Shown: positions 23,676 through 30,947 of the stretch, piece after piece | How positions within the stretch are numbered: position 1 is the first letter of the stretch | How the letters are laid out: every line of letters starts with the position of its first letter | Origin: an uncultured Bacteroides sp. | GTDB taxonomy: Bacteria > Bacteroidota > Bacteroidia > Bacteroidales > Bacteroidaceae | Direction: 5' to 3' | Length of the DNA: 30,947 bases | Assembly: GCA_900551645.1 (NCBI GenBank) | Contig: URWP01000006.1 | Coordinates: 1 to 30,947 of the forward strand | Notes under the pieces: generated by a model | What the model was told of the DNA's origin: nothing | The model's database searches: none | The model's input: the letters and a program-made list of their open reading frames with translations, nothing else | Made by a program: the position numbers and the translations under genes

Positions 23676-24968
23676 ATGGTAAAATCAGAAATACAGAATG
23701 TCAAGTTGCGGTTCGGTATCATTGGTAATACTGACGGATTGAACCGTGCCATTGATATAGCTATGCAGGTGGCTCCTACTGACCTTTCGGTATTGGTGAC
23801 AGGTGAAAGTGGTGTCGGTAAGGAGAGCTTTCCACAGATTATTCATCAGTTCAGCCGGCGGAAACACGGACCTTACATTGCCGTAAACTGCGGCGCTATT
23901 CCGGAAGGGACCATCGATTCAGAGTTGTTCGGTCATGAGAAAGGAGCGTTTACAGGAGCTACCAGCGCCCGTAACGGCTATTTTGCCGAGGCCAATGGCG
24001 GAACGATTTTCCTGGATGAAGTAGGTGAGCTGCCTTTATCTACCCAAGCTCGTCTGTTGCGTGTGCTGGAAACAGGTGAATATATCAAGGTTGGTTCTTC
24101 GAAAGTTCAAAAGACCGATGTACGTATTGTTGCGGCTACCAATGTAGACTTTACAGAAGCCATTGCAGACGGACGTTTTCGGGAAGACTTGTATTATCGG
24201 TTGAATACCGTCCCTATCAAAGTCCCGCCTTTACGGGAACGTCCCAATGACATTGCATTGTTGTTTCGGAAATTTGCATCTGATTTTGCCGAGAAATACC
24301 GTATGCCGGCTATACAACTGACTGAGGACGCCAAGCAGGTACTAACCGCCTATAGTTGGCCAGGTAATATCCGTCAGCTGAAGAACATTACGGAACAGAT
24401 TTCTATCATTGAAACAAACCGTGACATTACTCCGGATATTCTTCGGAATTATCTTCCGGCACAATCAGAGTCACGTCTTCCGGCATTGTTCGGAGTAAAA
24501 CCTCAGGGGAACGGAAAAGGATTTGAAAGTGAGCGCGAGATATTGTATCAGGTGTTGTTCGATATGCGTCGTGATGTAACTGAATTGAAGAAACTGGTGC
24601 ATGACATCATGGCTGAGCGTGGCACTTCCGTTCCTGTGGGGGGTAGACCTTCGGAGGCAGACATGCATTATATTCCGAATACTTCAGTCAGTCTGGTGAG
24701 TGATACGCAACCCGTGGTTATGCATACGGTCAGCAATGTGACGCCGGTGGCCAATGTAAATCCGGTGAAGATTTCATCAGGAGATGTGTCCGAAGTCCAG
24801 GATACGGAAGAATATATCGAAGAGAATCTCTCGTTGGATGATGTAGAGAAAGAGATGATCCGTAAGGCTTTGGAACGTCACCATGGTAAACGTAAGAACG
24901 CAGCAAACGATTTAAAGATTTCAGAACGTACCCTTTATCGGAAAATAAAAGAATATGGGCTTGATTAA
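23676..24968 (+). CDS. Sigma-54-dependent transcriptional activator without receiver domain
   Basis: A 430-residue enhancer-binding protein. The AAA+ domain begins almost at the N-terminus: Walker A GESGVGKE (43-50), the sigma-54 contact loop GAFTGA (90-95), Walker B IFLDEVG (111-117), then the arginine-finger region. A linker of about 120 residues rich in Val/Ser/Pro follows. A Fis-type helix-turn-helix closes the protein (NAANDLKISERTLYRKI). No receiver, GAF or PAS domain precedes the AAA+ domain, so activity may be set by protein level, by a partner, or through the unusual linker. It overlaps lptE by 14 bases. Its targets are unknown; RpoN itself is not in the window. Confidence 0.92.
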   Translation: MVKSEIQNVKLRFGIIGNTDGLNRAIDIAMQVAPTDLSVLVTGESGVGKESFPQIIHQFSRRKHGPYIAVNCGAIPEGTIDSELFGHEKGAFTGATSARNGYFAEANGGTIFLDEVGELPLSTQARLLRVLETGEYIKVGSSKVQKTDVRIVAATNVDFTEAIADGRFREDLYYRLNTVPIKVPPLRERPNDIALLFRKFASDFAEKYRMPAIQLTEDAKQVLTAYSWPGNIRQLKNITEQISIIETNRDITPDILRNYLPAQSESRLPALFGVKPQGNGKGFESEREILYQVLFDMRRDVTELKKLVHDIMAERGTSVPVGGRPSEADMHYIPNTSVSLVSDTQPVVMHTVSNVTPVANVNPVKISSGDVSEVQDTEEYIEENLSLDDVEKEMIRKALERHHGKRKNAANDLKISERTLYRKIKEYGLD

Positions 24969-25485
24969 AAAATATTTAGGTTTAACATTTGCAGTGCTGT
25001 CGGTTTCTTTGTGCATACTGACCGCCTGCTCCATCTCGTATAAGTTCAATGGCTCTTCCATCAATTATGACAAGGTGAAGACAATTTCTTTCGAAAACTT
25101 CCCGAACCGTTCACAGGCATTCGTCTGGGGACCTATGGAATCTATGTTCAATACGGCTTTGCAGGATATTTTCATGCAGCAGACTCGTCTGCAGCAGGTA
25201 AAACGTGACGGAGACTTACAATTGTCTGGCGAGATTACGAATTATGACGCATACAATAAAGGCGTTGGTTCCGACGGTTATTCTACGATGGCTGAATTGA
25301 AGATGACTGTAAACGTACGGTTCGTCAATAACTCCAATCATGCGGAAGATTTTGAACAGCAGTTCTCTGCCAGTCGTGAATATAATGCTACTCAGCAGTT
25401 ATCATCGGTACAGGAGGATTTGGTGAATCAGATGATTGATGAAATCGTCGATCAGATTTTTAATGCGACAGTAGCAAACTGGTAA
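24955..25485 (+). CDS. lptE: LPS-assembly lipoprotein LptE, Bacteroidetes type
   Basis: A 176-residue outer-membrane lipoprotein that helps LptD insert lipopolysaccharide into the outer leaflet. The signal ends in a lipobox LTAC with Cys25. The mature domain carries the family's features (SISYKFNGSSI start, the ISFENFPNR strand, then PMESMFNTALQDIF and a long C-terminal helix rich in Gln/Asp). The start ATG lies inside the end of the sigma-54 activator gene (14-base overlap), and the TPR-like gene starts seven bases after the stop. Linking an LPS-assembly factor to an activator and to secG suggests an envelope-biogenesis unit. Confidence 0.88.
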   Translation: MGLIKKYLGLTFAVLSVSLCILTACSISYKFNGSSINYDKVKTISFENFPNRSQAFVWGPMESMFNTALQDIFMQQTRLQQVKRDGDLQLSGEITNYDAYNKGVGSDGYSTMAELKMTVNVRFVNNSNHAEDFEQQFSASREYNATQQLSSVQEDLVNQMIDEIVDQIFNATVANW

Positions 25486-25492
25486 GAGGATT

Positions 25493-26323
25493 ATGATACA
25501 GCAACAGATAAGCGAATGGATTCAGCATCCCGAATCATTGGGAGAGGAAAGTCTGCAGGAACTGCGTGCCTTATTGGAACGGTATCCGTATTTTCAGACA
25601 GCCTGGGTCTTGTATCTGAAAAACCTGTATTTACTGAAGGATGAGGCTTTTCGTGAAGAGTTGCGACGGGGCGCTCTTTACGTGGCCGATTTGGGCGTGT
25701 TGTTCTATTACATTGAAGGAGACCGGTTTGTTATCCAAAAGCATGAGGAAGAGCGGGCAAAAGCAGATGTTTCCGACCGTACCTTGGATTTGATAGATCG
25801 TTTCCTTTCGGAAACTACTGAACCGTTGCAGACTCCGAAAGAGATTCCGATTTCGATGGAGGTTAATCTGGATTATGCAGCTGTATTGATGAAATCGGGA
25901 GATGCGCCAGCCGATGGCGTTGAGGCTCCCCAGTTGCGGGGACAGGATTTGATAGACAGTTTTATTGCTCGTGATTCTGCTGGTGGTGTATCTGCCGTGC
26001 ATCAGGAAATTCCACAGACATCCGATGAAGACTCAGAGATGCTTCCGGATATCCAACCTGTTGAGGCGGAAGATATTTCTTCCGGAGTGGATGTACGGGA
26101 TGATGAAGTGGAAGAGACAGAACCGTCGGAAACAGCTGCTGAGGATGAAGATGAAAGTTATTTCACGGAAACTTTGGCCAAAATCTATATCAAACAGCAG
26201 AGATATGACAAAGCATTGGAAATTATTAAAAAATTAAATTTGAAATATCCAAAAAAAAATATTTACTTTGCAGACCAAATTAGGTTTTTGGAGAAACTGA
26301 TTATTAACGCTAAATCAAAATAA
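25493..26323 (+). CDS. TPR-like acidic protein of unknown function
   Basis: A 276-residue cytoplasmic protein without a signal peptide. The N-terminal 90 residues are helical and regular (WIQHPESLGEESL, then LLERYPYFQTAWVLYLKNLY). The middle (about 150-220) is strongly acidic and probably disordered. The C-terminal segment fits one tetratricopeptide-like hairpin (IYIKQQRYDKALEIIKKLN, about residues 236-254). TPR-like proteins bind partners; no partner can be read here beyond the neighbours lptE and secG. A run of nine A residues (26251-26259) lies near the 3' end of the gene. Confidence 0.75.
   Translation: MIQQQISEWIQHPESLGEESLQELRALLERYPYFQTAWVLYLKNLYLLKDEAFREELRRGALYVADLGVLFYYIEGDRFVIQKHEEERAKADVSDRTLDLIDRFLSETTEPLQTPKEIPISMEVNLDYAAVLMKSGDAPADGVEAPQLRGQDLIDSFIARDSAGGVSAVHQEIPQTSDEDSEMLPDIQPVEAEDISSGVDVRDDEVEETEPSETAAEDEDESYFTETLAKIYIKQQRYDKALEIIKKLNLKYPKKNIYFADQIRFLEKLIINAKSK
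26251..26259 (+). repeat. A9 homopolymer tract inside the TPR-like gene
   Basis: Nine A in a row in the last quarter of the coding sequence, following a low-complexity A/T stretch (from about 26221). Slippage would change only the last 20-25 residues. Useful as a variation site to inspect; no direct sign of phase variation. Confidence 0.6.
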
Positions 26324-26329
26324 AAGAAA

Positions 26330-26710
26330 ATGTATTTATTATTTGTTGTATTAATTGTGCTTGCAGCAATATTGATGTGTTTCGTAGTATTGGTGCAGAA
26401 CTCTAAGGGCGGTGGCCTTTCTTCCAGCTTTGCTTCTTCCAATCAGATTATGGGAGTACGTAAAACAACAGACTTCATTGAAAAACTGACTTGGGGACTG
26501 GCTATTTTTATGGTGGTTGTCAGTGTGGCCACTTCTTATGTGATTCCGACTGCGGCAACTGAATCATCTGTTATCATGGAACAGGCTGTTCAGGAACAGA
26601 AGACTAATCCGTTGAATGCCCCGGCTGGTTTTGCTGCACCTAAGACTGATGCTGCAAATACAGATGCTGCTGCAACAGCTCCTGCTGCAGGTGATTCTAC
26701 AGCAAATTAA
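26330..26710 (+). CDS. secG: Preprotein translocase subunit SecG
   Basis: A 126-residue inner-membrane protein of the SecYEG export channel. The two expected hydrophobic helices are at about residues 2-23 and 52-72, joined by the conserved loop VLVQNSKGGGLSSSF with the KGGGL core. After the second helix there is a Bacteroidetes-type low-complexity tail rich in Ala, Thr and Asn. It starts six bases after the TPR-like gene. It ends 31 bases before a MITE-like element that may supply its terminator. Confidence 0.93.
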   Translation: MYLLFVVLIVLAAILMCFVVLVQNSKGGGLSSSFASSNQIMGVRKTTDFIEKLTWGLAIFMVVVSVATSYVIPTAATESSVIMEQAVQEQKTNPLNAPAGFAAPKTDAANTDAAATAPAAGDSTAN

Positions 26711-26741
26711 ATATCAGGGAATATTGGAATTTGAATAAAGG

Positions 26742-26924
26742 AGAGGGTGTGTCAAAACTCATTTTTTGAAAATGTGAACTTATAATTTGAAATTTGAGCA
26801 TCCTAAAAGACTAAAGAAAGGGCCGTATCATTACTCTATACAGAGTTTGATACGACCCTTTTAAATATTATAGTTACAATCTGTAACTTTGGGGAGTAGT
26901 CATTTTAGTTTTGACACACCCTCT
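26742..26924. mobile_element. MITE-like element with 18 bp perfect terminal inverted repeats
   Basis: The ends are AGAGGGTGTGTCAAAACT (26742-26759) and its exact reverse complement (26907-26924), 183 bp in all. The interior carries no frame of note but has two hairpins: a 14-pair stem with nested five-pair tip (26817-26861) and a seven-pair one (26872-26888). The terminal sequence resembles ends I associate with IS1182-type elements, a recollection not checked. There is no transposase, so it would be moved in trans. No target-site duplication was found on reading the flanks. It sits between secG and the convergent rubrerythrin gene. Confidence 0.7.
26817..26861 (+). terminator. Terminator-like hairpin inside the MITE candidate
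   Basis: Arms 26817-26830 and 26848-26861 pair over 14 positions with one G-T wobble, and the loop holds a second five-pair stem (26833-26837 with 26842-26846). A run of T with AT-rich DNA follows. It could terminate secG transcripts. Confidence 0.6.
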
Positions 26925-27214
26925 TTTTGCGTATTGTCTCTTGCCTTGTTTACCTGCTTGGAGCCAGGAAGCCTGTTCAGGTGGTATGGCTTCCGGACGC
27001 GCGGCTTTCTGCATATCCTGTTATCACATACTTTTCAATCTCATTTCCATATTTGCTTATTAGCCCCCAATGGCTCTCCTTGGTGTGGTAACGGTTATTT
27101 TCTTTGCGGGGCATCTCCTTGGTTGTCTGGTTCTTTTTTTATCTATCCTGTCGGTTCTGGTACAGGATGTAAAACGTTTGGACGTTTGGTTTAGAATACC
27201 CGTTTGTTTGAAAG

Positions 27215-27255
27215 AAAATGTCCGTACGTTTGGTATTAAACGAACGGACATTTTT
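27215..27255 (+). terminator. Intrinsic terminator facing plus strand
   Basis: Arms 27215-27231 and 27238-27254 form a 17-position stem with one A-A mismatch, a six-base loop and a T tail. It may be the original terminator of the secG unit, separated from it by the inserted element and spacer. Confidence 0.75.
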
Positions 27256-27264
27256 ATAGTGATG

Positions 27265-27297
27265 AAAAAAGAGGGATGTCCCTATGGGGCATCCCTC
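27265..27297 (-). terminator. Intrinsic terminator of the rubrerythrin gene
   Basis: Twelve-pair stem (27271-27282 with 27286-27297, one wobble), three-base loop, and an A6 run at 27265-27270 that becomes the U tail on the minus strand. It lies 23 bases past the rubrerythrin stop. Confidence 0.85.
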
Positions 27298-27319
27298 CTA
27301 CAGTATGATGGAAATTGGA

Positions 27320-27874
27320 TTATTTCTTGAAATATCTGTTGTACAGACCTTCAAAACCTTTACCGTGACGAGCTTCGTCTTTAGCCATTTCATGAACTGT
27401 ATCGTGAATAGCATCCAGGTTCAAAGCTTTAGCGCGTGTAGCGATACGTTTCTTGTCTTCGCAAGCACCACATTCAGCGTTCATACGTTTTTCCAGGTTA
27501 GTCTTAGTATCCCATACGCAGTCACCCAGCAGTTCTGCGAATTTAGCAGCATGTTCTGCTTCTTCCCAAGCATAACGTTTGAAAGCTTCTGCTACTTCTG
27601 GATAACCTTCGCGGTCTGCCTGACGGCTCATAGCCAAGTACATACCAACTTCAGTACATTCACCCATGAAGTGATTGTTCAGGTCCTTAATCATTTCATC
27701 ATCACAGCCTTTAGCTACACCGATAACGTGTTCGTCAACGAACTGCAAGCCACCTTCTGCTGTTTCTTCCATTTCTTTGAATTTAGAAGCAGGAGCTTTA
27801 CACAACGGACACTTTTCAGGAGCTGTTTCACCTTCATAAATGTAACCACAAACTGTACAGATAAATTTTTTCAT
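27320..27874 (-). CDS. Rubrerythrin with N-terminal rubredoxin-like domain
   Basis: Non-haem diiron peroxidase that reduces hydrogen peroxide in anaerobes. Of the 184 residues, the first 35 or so form a rubredoxin-like iron site with two CxxC pairs (CTVC and CPLC). The rest is the ferritin-like four-helix domain with the usual glutamates and ExxH-type motifs (NNHFMGECTEVGMYL block, YAWEEAEHAAKFAELL block and DEARHGKGFEGLY near the end). Order is reversed compared with classical rubrerythrin, with the rubredoxin part at the N-terminus (reverse rubrerythrin type). It follows the Fur/PerR-type regulator gene by 66 bases on the same strand, which suggests peroxide-controlled expression. Confidence 0.9.
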   Translation of the reverse strand: MKKFICTVCGYIYEGETAPEKCPLCKAPASKFKEMEETAEGGLQFVDEHVIGVAKGCDDEMIKDLNNHFMGECTEVGMYLAMSRQADREGYPEVAEAFKRYAWEEAEHAAKFAELLGDCVWDTKTNLEKRMNAECGACEDKKRIATRAKALNLDAIHDTVHEMAKDEARHGKGFEGLYNRYFKK

Positions 27875-27940
27875 AACGTTTAAAAAGTTTTTAGTTATTA
27901 GTTAATCAATTATTTTTTTAGCTTGATAGCTGTCTATTAA

Positions 27941-28375
27941 TTAGTTTCCGGAGCTACCGGTTTCGGCGCAATGTGGGCAGATACCTTTGTAATAGCGGTG
28001 GGCTTCCTCAACTGCATATCCTTCTTTTTCCAGCATTTTGATGGCACTGGTTATCTCTTCCAACTGAATATCGTATATCTTACCGCAAACCTTGCATTGG
28101 AAATGGGCATGTAGGGTAGTGTCGGCATCGAAACAGGCATTCCGTTCGTCAATTGTCAACATTTTTGCAGCCCCATGTTCCACAAACAGCTTTAGTGTGT
28201 TGTATACAGTGGTTTTTGAGAGGGTAGGAATTTCGGAGCAGAGAGCCATGTAGATTTCGTCGATGCATGGATGGGTTCTATGCTTCAACAGGTAATCCAT
28301 AATGGCTATCCGTTGGACAGACGGCTTGATGCCGTAACTTAACAGGTATTCGTAAACGTTCATACTCTCTTTCAA
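27941..28375 (-). CDS. Fur/PerR-family metalloregulator
   Basis: A 144-residue repressor of the Fur superfamily, with an N-terminal winged helix (IKPSVQRIAIMDYLLKH, then SKTTVYNTLKLF as recognition helix) and a C-terminal dimer domain. Metal-related residues include HAHFQCKVCG and the CPHC pair near the end, so the structural zinc site with two CxxC motifs is complete. PerR is favoured over Fur because the next gene on the transcript encodes rubrerythrin, a peroxide-removal enzyme; this rests on context only. The 152-base gap to the divergent NAD synthetase gene contains promoters for both directions. Confidence 0.88.
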   Translation of the reverse strand: MKESMNVYEYLLSYGIKPSVQRIAIMDYLLKHRTHPCIDEIYMALCSEIPTLSKTTVYNTLKLFVEHGAAKMLTIDERNACFDADTTLHAHFQCKVCGKIYDIQLEEITSAIKMLEKEGYAVEEAHRYYKGICPHCAETGSSGN

Positions 28376-28406
28376 TTCTGTAATTGTTTCAATTTTATTT
28401 CAAAGG

Positions 28407-28437
28407 CAAAGGTACAAACATTTTTTGAATAAACAAA
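28407..28437 (-). promoter_or_regulatory. Promoter for the Fur/PerR-type regulator and rubrerythrin
   Basis: On the minus strand: TTTG (28437-28434), a 19-base spacer and TACCTTTG (28414-28407), a full match to the Bacteroides consensus. The start ATG is 31 bases further on. Autoregulation would need an operator nearby; AT-rich words are present but no clear palindrome was identified. Confidence 0.7.
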
Positions 28438-28461
28438 TATCTTCGTTCCATTTTGTATTTT

Positions 28462-28492
28462 TTTGCTTTTAGATGAAGATTGCTTATTTTTG
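28462..28492 (+). promoter_or_regulatory. Promoter for NAD synthetase
   Basis: TTTG at 28462-28465, a 19-base spacer and TATTTTTG at 28485-28492, a full match to TAnnTTTG, 35 bases before the ATG. Confidence 0.7.
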
Positions 28493-28527
28493 CAAGGTCA
28501 ATACCTATTATTATATAACATTGTAGT

Positions 28528-30465
28528 ATGAAATTTGGTTTTGTAAAAGTGGCAGCTGCTGTTCCCTCTGTGAAAGTTGCCGATTGTAAGTTTAATGCCC
28601 AGCAAACTGAGAATCTGATTGCTGTGGCAGATGGAAAAGGTGTACAGATTCTGGTTTTTCCGGAACTGAATCTGACAGGATACTCTTGTGCTGACTTGTT
28701 CGGTCAGCAATTGTTGCTGGAACAGGCTGAGTTTGCCTTGATGCAGGTTATGAACAATACCCGTCAGTTAGACATCATTTCTATTGTTGGTATGCCGGTC
28801 ATGATAAATGCTACCTTGCTTAATTGTGCCGTAGTCTTTCAGAAGGGTAAGATTCTGGGTATTGTACCGAAAACTTATCTACCTAATTATAAGGAATTTT
28901 ATGAGAAGCGTTGGTTTGCTCCTTCTACCGCTTTTCCGGAGAATATGACAGTACGTCTCTGCGGACAGTTGGTACCGTGTGGAAGGAACCTGCTTTTTGA
29001 TACACCTGATACATGTTTCGGGATAGAAATCTGTGAAGATGTATGGGCGACAATTCCTCCCAGCTCTGAGTTGGCACTAAAAGGAGCTGAGATTATTTTC
29101 AATCTATCGGCTGATACGGAAAATATCAGCAAGCATCAATATTTGCGTTCGTTGCTGGCACAGCAGTCTGCCCGTTGCCTGGCAGGATATGTGTTTGCTT
29201 CCTGCGGATTCGGGGAATCTACTACTGATGTTGTCTTTGCCGGAAATGCATTGATTTACGAAAACGGAACATTGCTGGCTGCTTCCGAACGTTTTTCTTT
29301 CGAAGAACAACTGGTGGCTACGGAAATTGATGTGGAACGTCTGCGGGCTGAGCGTCAGGTGAATACTACGTTTGCGGGAAGTATGCGTAACTACAAGGAA
29401 CTTCCGGTGCATCGGATAGCGACGGAACTGGTTACCGGACGTGATTTGACACTGACCCGTCCGGTTGAAGCACATCCGTTTGTTCCTTCAGGTGGCAGAG
29501 TTCTGGATGAACGATGCGAAGAAATCTTCTCTATTCAGGTAGCTGGATTGGCAAAACGTCTGGTACATACGGGTTGTAAGACAGTTGTTTTAGGAATCTC
29601 TGGAGGATTGGATTCTACACTCGCTTTGCTGGTGTGTGTGAAGACTTTCGATAAATTAGGCCTTCCGAGAAAAGGTATAATAGGTATTACTATGCCTGGA
29701 TTCGGTACCACCGACCGTACTTATAACAATGCGTTGTCGTTGATGGGGTCATTACAGGTCACTACAGAAACTATCAGTATCAAGGATGCCTGTATCCAGC
29801 ATTTCCAGGATATTGATCATGACATGTCCAAACACGATGTGACCTATGAAAACGGTCAGGCCCGTGAACGTACTCAGATTCTGATGGATTATGCCAATAA
29901 GATTGGAGGGCTGGTTATCGGTACGGGAGACCTTTCGGAACTGGCTTTGGGCTGGGCCACTTATAATGGTGACCACATGTCTATGTATGGTGTAAATGCC
30001 AGTATTCCGAAAACACTGGTTCGTTATCTGGTCAATTGGGTGGCACAGACAGGAGTAGATGCACTGTCGCGGAATACTTTGTTAGACATTATCGATACTC
30101 CTATCAGTCCTGAGTTGATTCCGGCAGATGAGAATGGAAACATCAAACAGAAGACCGAGGATTTGGTCGGTCCTTATGAACTGCATGATTTTTTCCTGTA
30201 TCACTTCCTGCGTTTCGGATCTCGTCCGTCAAAGATTTTCTTTTTGGCTGAAATAGCTTTTAAAGGCGTTTATGACAGTACTACCATCAAGAAGTGGCTG
30301 ACCAATTTCTGTCGCCGGTTCTTTAATCAGCAGTTCAAACGTTCCTGCTTACCGGATGGGCCGAAAGTGGGTTCTGTTTCTTTAAGTCCTCGGGGTGATT
30401 GGCGTATGCCTAGTGATGCATGTTCGGCTCTTTGGCTTAAAGAGTGCGAGGATTTGCAAGGATAG
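28528..30465 (+). CDS. nadE: Glutamine-dependent NAD(+) synthetase
   Basis: Amidates deamido-NAD to NAD, using ammonia released from glutamine. The 645 residues have two domains. The N-terminal nitrilase-type glutaminase (about 1-280) has its catalytic triad Glu46 (FPELN), Lys115 (PKTYLP) and Cys169 (EICED). The C-terminal synthetase domain has the PP-loop SGGLDS (358-363), followed by the GTGDLSE block and the C-terminal DNWRMP-like block (GDWRMP). All catalytic residues are present and the length is that of the two-domain enzyme. It is divergent from the Fur/PerR-type gene with its own promoter. Confidence 0.96.
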   Translation: MKFGFVKVAAAVPSVKVADCKFNAQQTENLIAVADGKGVQILVFPELNLTGYSCADLFGQQLLLEQAEFALMQVMNNTRQLDIISIVGMPVMINATLLNCAVVFQKGKILGIVPKTYLPNYKEFYEKRWFAPSTAFPENMTVRLCGQLVPCGRNLLFDTPDTCFGIEICEDVWATIPPSSELALKGAEIIFNLSADTENISKHQYLRSLLAQQSARCLAGYVFASCGFGESTTDVVFAGNALIYENGTLLAASERFSFEEQLVATEIDVERLRAERQVNTTFAGSMRNYKELPVHRIATELVTGRDLTLTRPVEAHPFVPSGGRVLDERCEEIFSIQVAGLAKRLVHTGCKTVVLGISGGLDSTLALLVCVKTFDKLGLPRKGIIGITMPGFGTTDRTYNNALSLMGSLQVTTETISIKDACIQHFQDIDHDMSKHDVTYENGQARERTQILMDYANKIGGLVIGTGDLSELALGWATYNGDHMSMYGVNASIPKTLVRYLVNWVAQTGVDALSRNTLLDIIDTPISPELIPADENGNIKQKTEDLVGPYELHDFFLYHFLRFGSRPSKIFFLAEIAFKGVYDSTTIKKWLTNFCRRFFNQQFKRSCLPDGPKVGSVSLSPRGDWRMPSDACSALWLKECEDLQG

Positions 30466-30495
30466 TGTCTGAATAGTTTTTATTTTATTGTAAAA

Positions 30496-30550
30496 GAGAA
30501 TCCCCTGATTCTCTCCGTCTGTAGGAATGGAGAAGAATCAGGGGATTTTT
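30496..30550. terminator. Bidirectional terminator after NAD synthetase
   Basis: An 18-pair stem (30499-30516 with 30529-30547, a single bulged A) with a 12-base loop, ending in T5 on one side and with an A-rich flank on the other. It separates the convergent NAD synthetase and efflux genes. Confidence 0.88.
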
Positions 30551-30592
30551 GTGGGTGGGCATAGACACCCAATTATGAAACGAACGAAGAAT

Positions 30593-30947
30593 TTATTCTT
30601 TCCAGCCTCCACCCAAGGCTTTATACAGGTTGACCATAGAAATTTGTTTGTCTCGTACTGCATTGCTTAGGCTGATTTGTGCATCCAGATATCCACGCTG
30701 TGCATCCAGTAAATCCATGTATCCGATGACACCGTTGATGTACTGGAGTTGAGCCAGATCCAATGCGCTCTTGGATGCCTGTTCCAGACGCAGACGGGTA
30801 TCATAGATTTCCTTCGTTTTATTGAAAGAAACGATGGCATTCCGGGCATCCATGAAAGCGTTCAGTACTGCTTTTTCGTAATTGTATACGGCTTGTTCAT
30901 AGGCAGCTTTCTTGGCTTTCAGATTTGCCCGGTTTTTGCCCATCGCA
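30593..30947 (-). CDS. TolC/OprM-family efflux outer-membrane factor, C-terminal part
   Basis: The frame enters from the right edge of the window, so only about 118 C-terminal residues are seen and the true start lies outside. The segment fits the second outer-membrane-efflux repeat of RND-type outer-membrane factors: RANLKAKKAAYEQA, a long helix YEKAVLNAFMDARNAIVSF, the LDLAQLQYINGVIGYMDLLDAQRGYLDAQ block, then SMVNLYKALGGGW at the end. Such proteins form the outer-membrane channel of tripartite efflux pumps. The pump and adaptor genes probably lie to the right, beyond the window. Confidence 0.85.
   Translation of the reverse strand, partial: AMGKNRANLKAKKAAYEQAVYNYEKAVLNAFMDARNAIVSFNKTKEIYDTRLRLEQASKSALDLAQLQYINGVIGYMDLLDAQRGYLDAQISLSNAVRDKQISMVNLYKALGGGWKE

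Larger units (their letters stand above)
26711..27319. other. 609 bp gap between secG and rubrerythrin: MITE plus non-coding remainder
   Basis: The first part is the MITE candidate (26742-26924). From 26925 to about 27214 I see no credible gene: the frames there lack domain character and are compositionally odd. The last 100 bases hold two hairpins, one suited to each strand (27215-27255, 27265-27297). CGTTTGG-like words recur several times at 27173-27233. This may be a decayed insertion or old regulatory DNA. Confidence 0.6.

Noticed and set aside
26889..27194. Open frame of 101 codons on the plus strand in the secG-rubrerythrin gap
   Set aside because: Starts inside the MITE candidate, has a cysteine/phenylalanine-rich composition without domain or membrane pattern, no start signal, and looks like chance.
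1..30947. CRISPR array, tRNA, rRNA, phage or full IS element
   Set aside because: No regularly spaced repeats, no cloverleaf or rRNA-like segments, and no transposase, integrase or phage structural genes were found on reading both strands.

Overview
This 30.9 kb window looks like chromosomal DNA from a gut Bacteroidales bacterium (Bacteroides/Phocaeicola type). The reasons are: protein families characteristic of that order (DUF4837 lipoprotein, DUF5686/CarboxypepD-reg outer-membrane protein, Bacteroidetes-type LptE, a DUF4922 fusion, GlcP/FucP-type sugar permease); repeated TAnnTTTG -7 boxes with TTTG 18-20 bases upstream in front of gene starts; almost no Shine-Dalgarno sequences; and long intrinsic terminators between convergent genes. 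I see no tRNA, rRNA, CRISPR array, phage or full-length insertion sequence. Most of the window is core genome.

Layout. 1-3280: terminator of an upstream unit, then rarA, a D-2-hydroxyacid dehydrogenase and a C-GCAxxG-C-C redox-type protein in one unit, followed by a small winged-helix protein. 3299-9318 (minus strand): an OmpA-type lipoprotein and a three-gene set made of an AmpG-like permease, a SpoIID/LytB-domain protein without a signal peptide, and an 807-residue glycosyltransferase/HIT-type phosphorylase fusion. 9398-18129 (plus strand): a tightly packed ten-gene run: rlmN, DUF4837 lipoprotein, pdxA, nucleotidyltransferase (interrupted by an in-frame TAA), ATP-grasp, CDP-alcohol phosphatidyltransferase, LPG-synthase-type membrane protein, HAD phosphatase and an FHS sugar permease. 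18226-19122 (minus): PfkB-family kinase. 19453-20760: myo-inositol-phosphate synthase. 20959-26710: a DUF5686 outer-membrane protein, then a sigma-54 activator, lptE, a TPR-like protein and secG. 26742-26924: a 183 bp element with perfect 18 bp terminal inverted repeats, a MITE candidate. 27320-28375 (minus): a Fur/PerR-type regulator and rubrerythrin. 28528-30465: glutamine-dependent NAD synthetase. 30593-30947 (minus): C-terminal end of a TolC-type efflux outer-membrane factor, cut by the window edge.

Most interesting system. The block 12632-20760 brings together myo-inositol-phosphate synthase, a CDP-alcohol phosphatidyltransferase, a polytopic flippase-like protein and a HAD phosphatase. 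This is the enzyme set needed to make and dephosphorylate phosphatidylinositol-phosphate-type lipids, and it resembles the inositol-lipid locus reported for Bacteroides thetaiotaomicron (from memory, not checked). The less explained members are a nucleotidyltransferase, an ATP-grasp enzyme, an FHS permease and a PfkB kinase, which hint at a second activated head group or at inositol salvage. In this genome the nucleotidyltransferase has a single in-frame TAA at codon 140 with coding sequence continuing in the same frame. The transferase has one extra residue inside its catalytic motif, and the HAD protein lacks the second aspartate of motif I. These three details are worth checking first.
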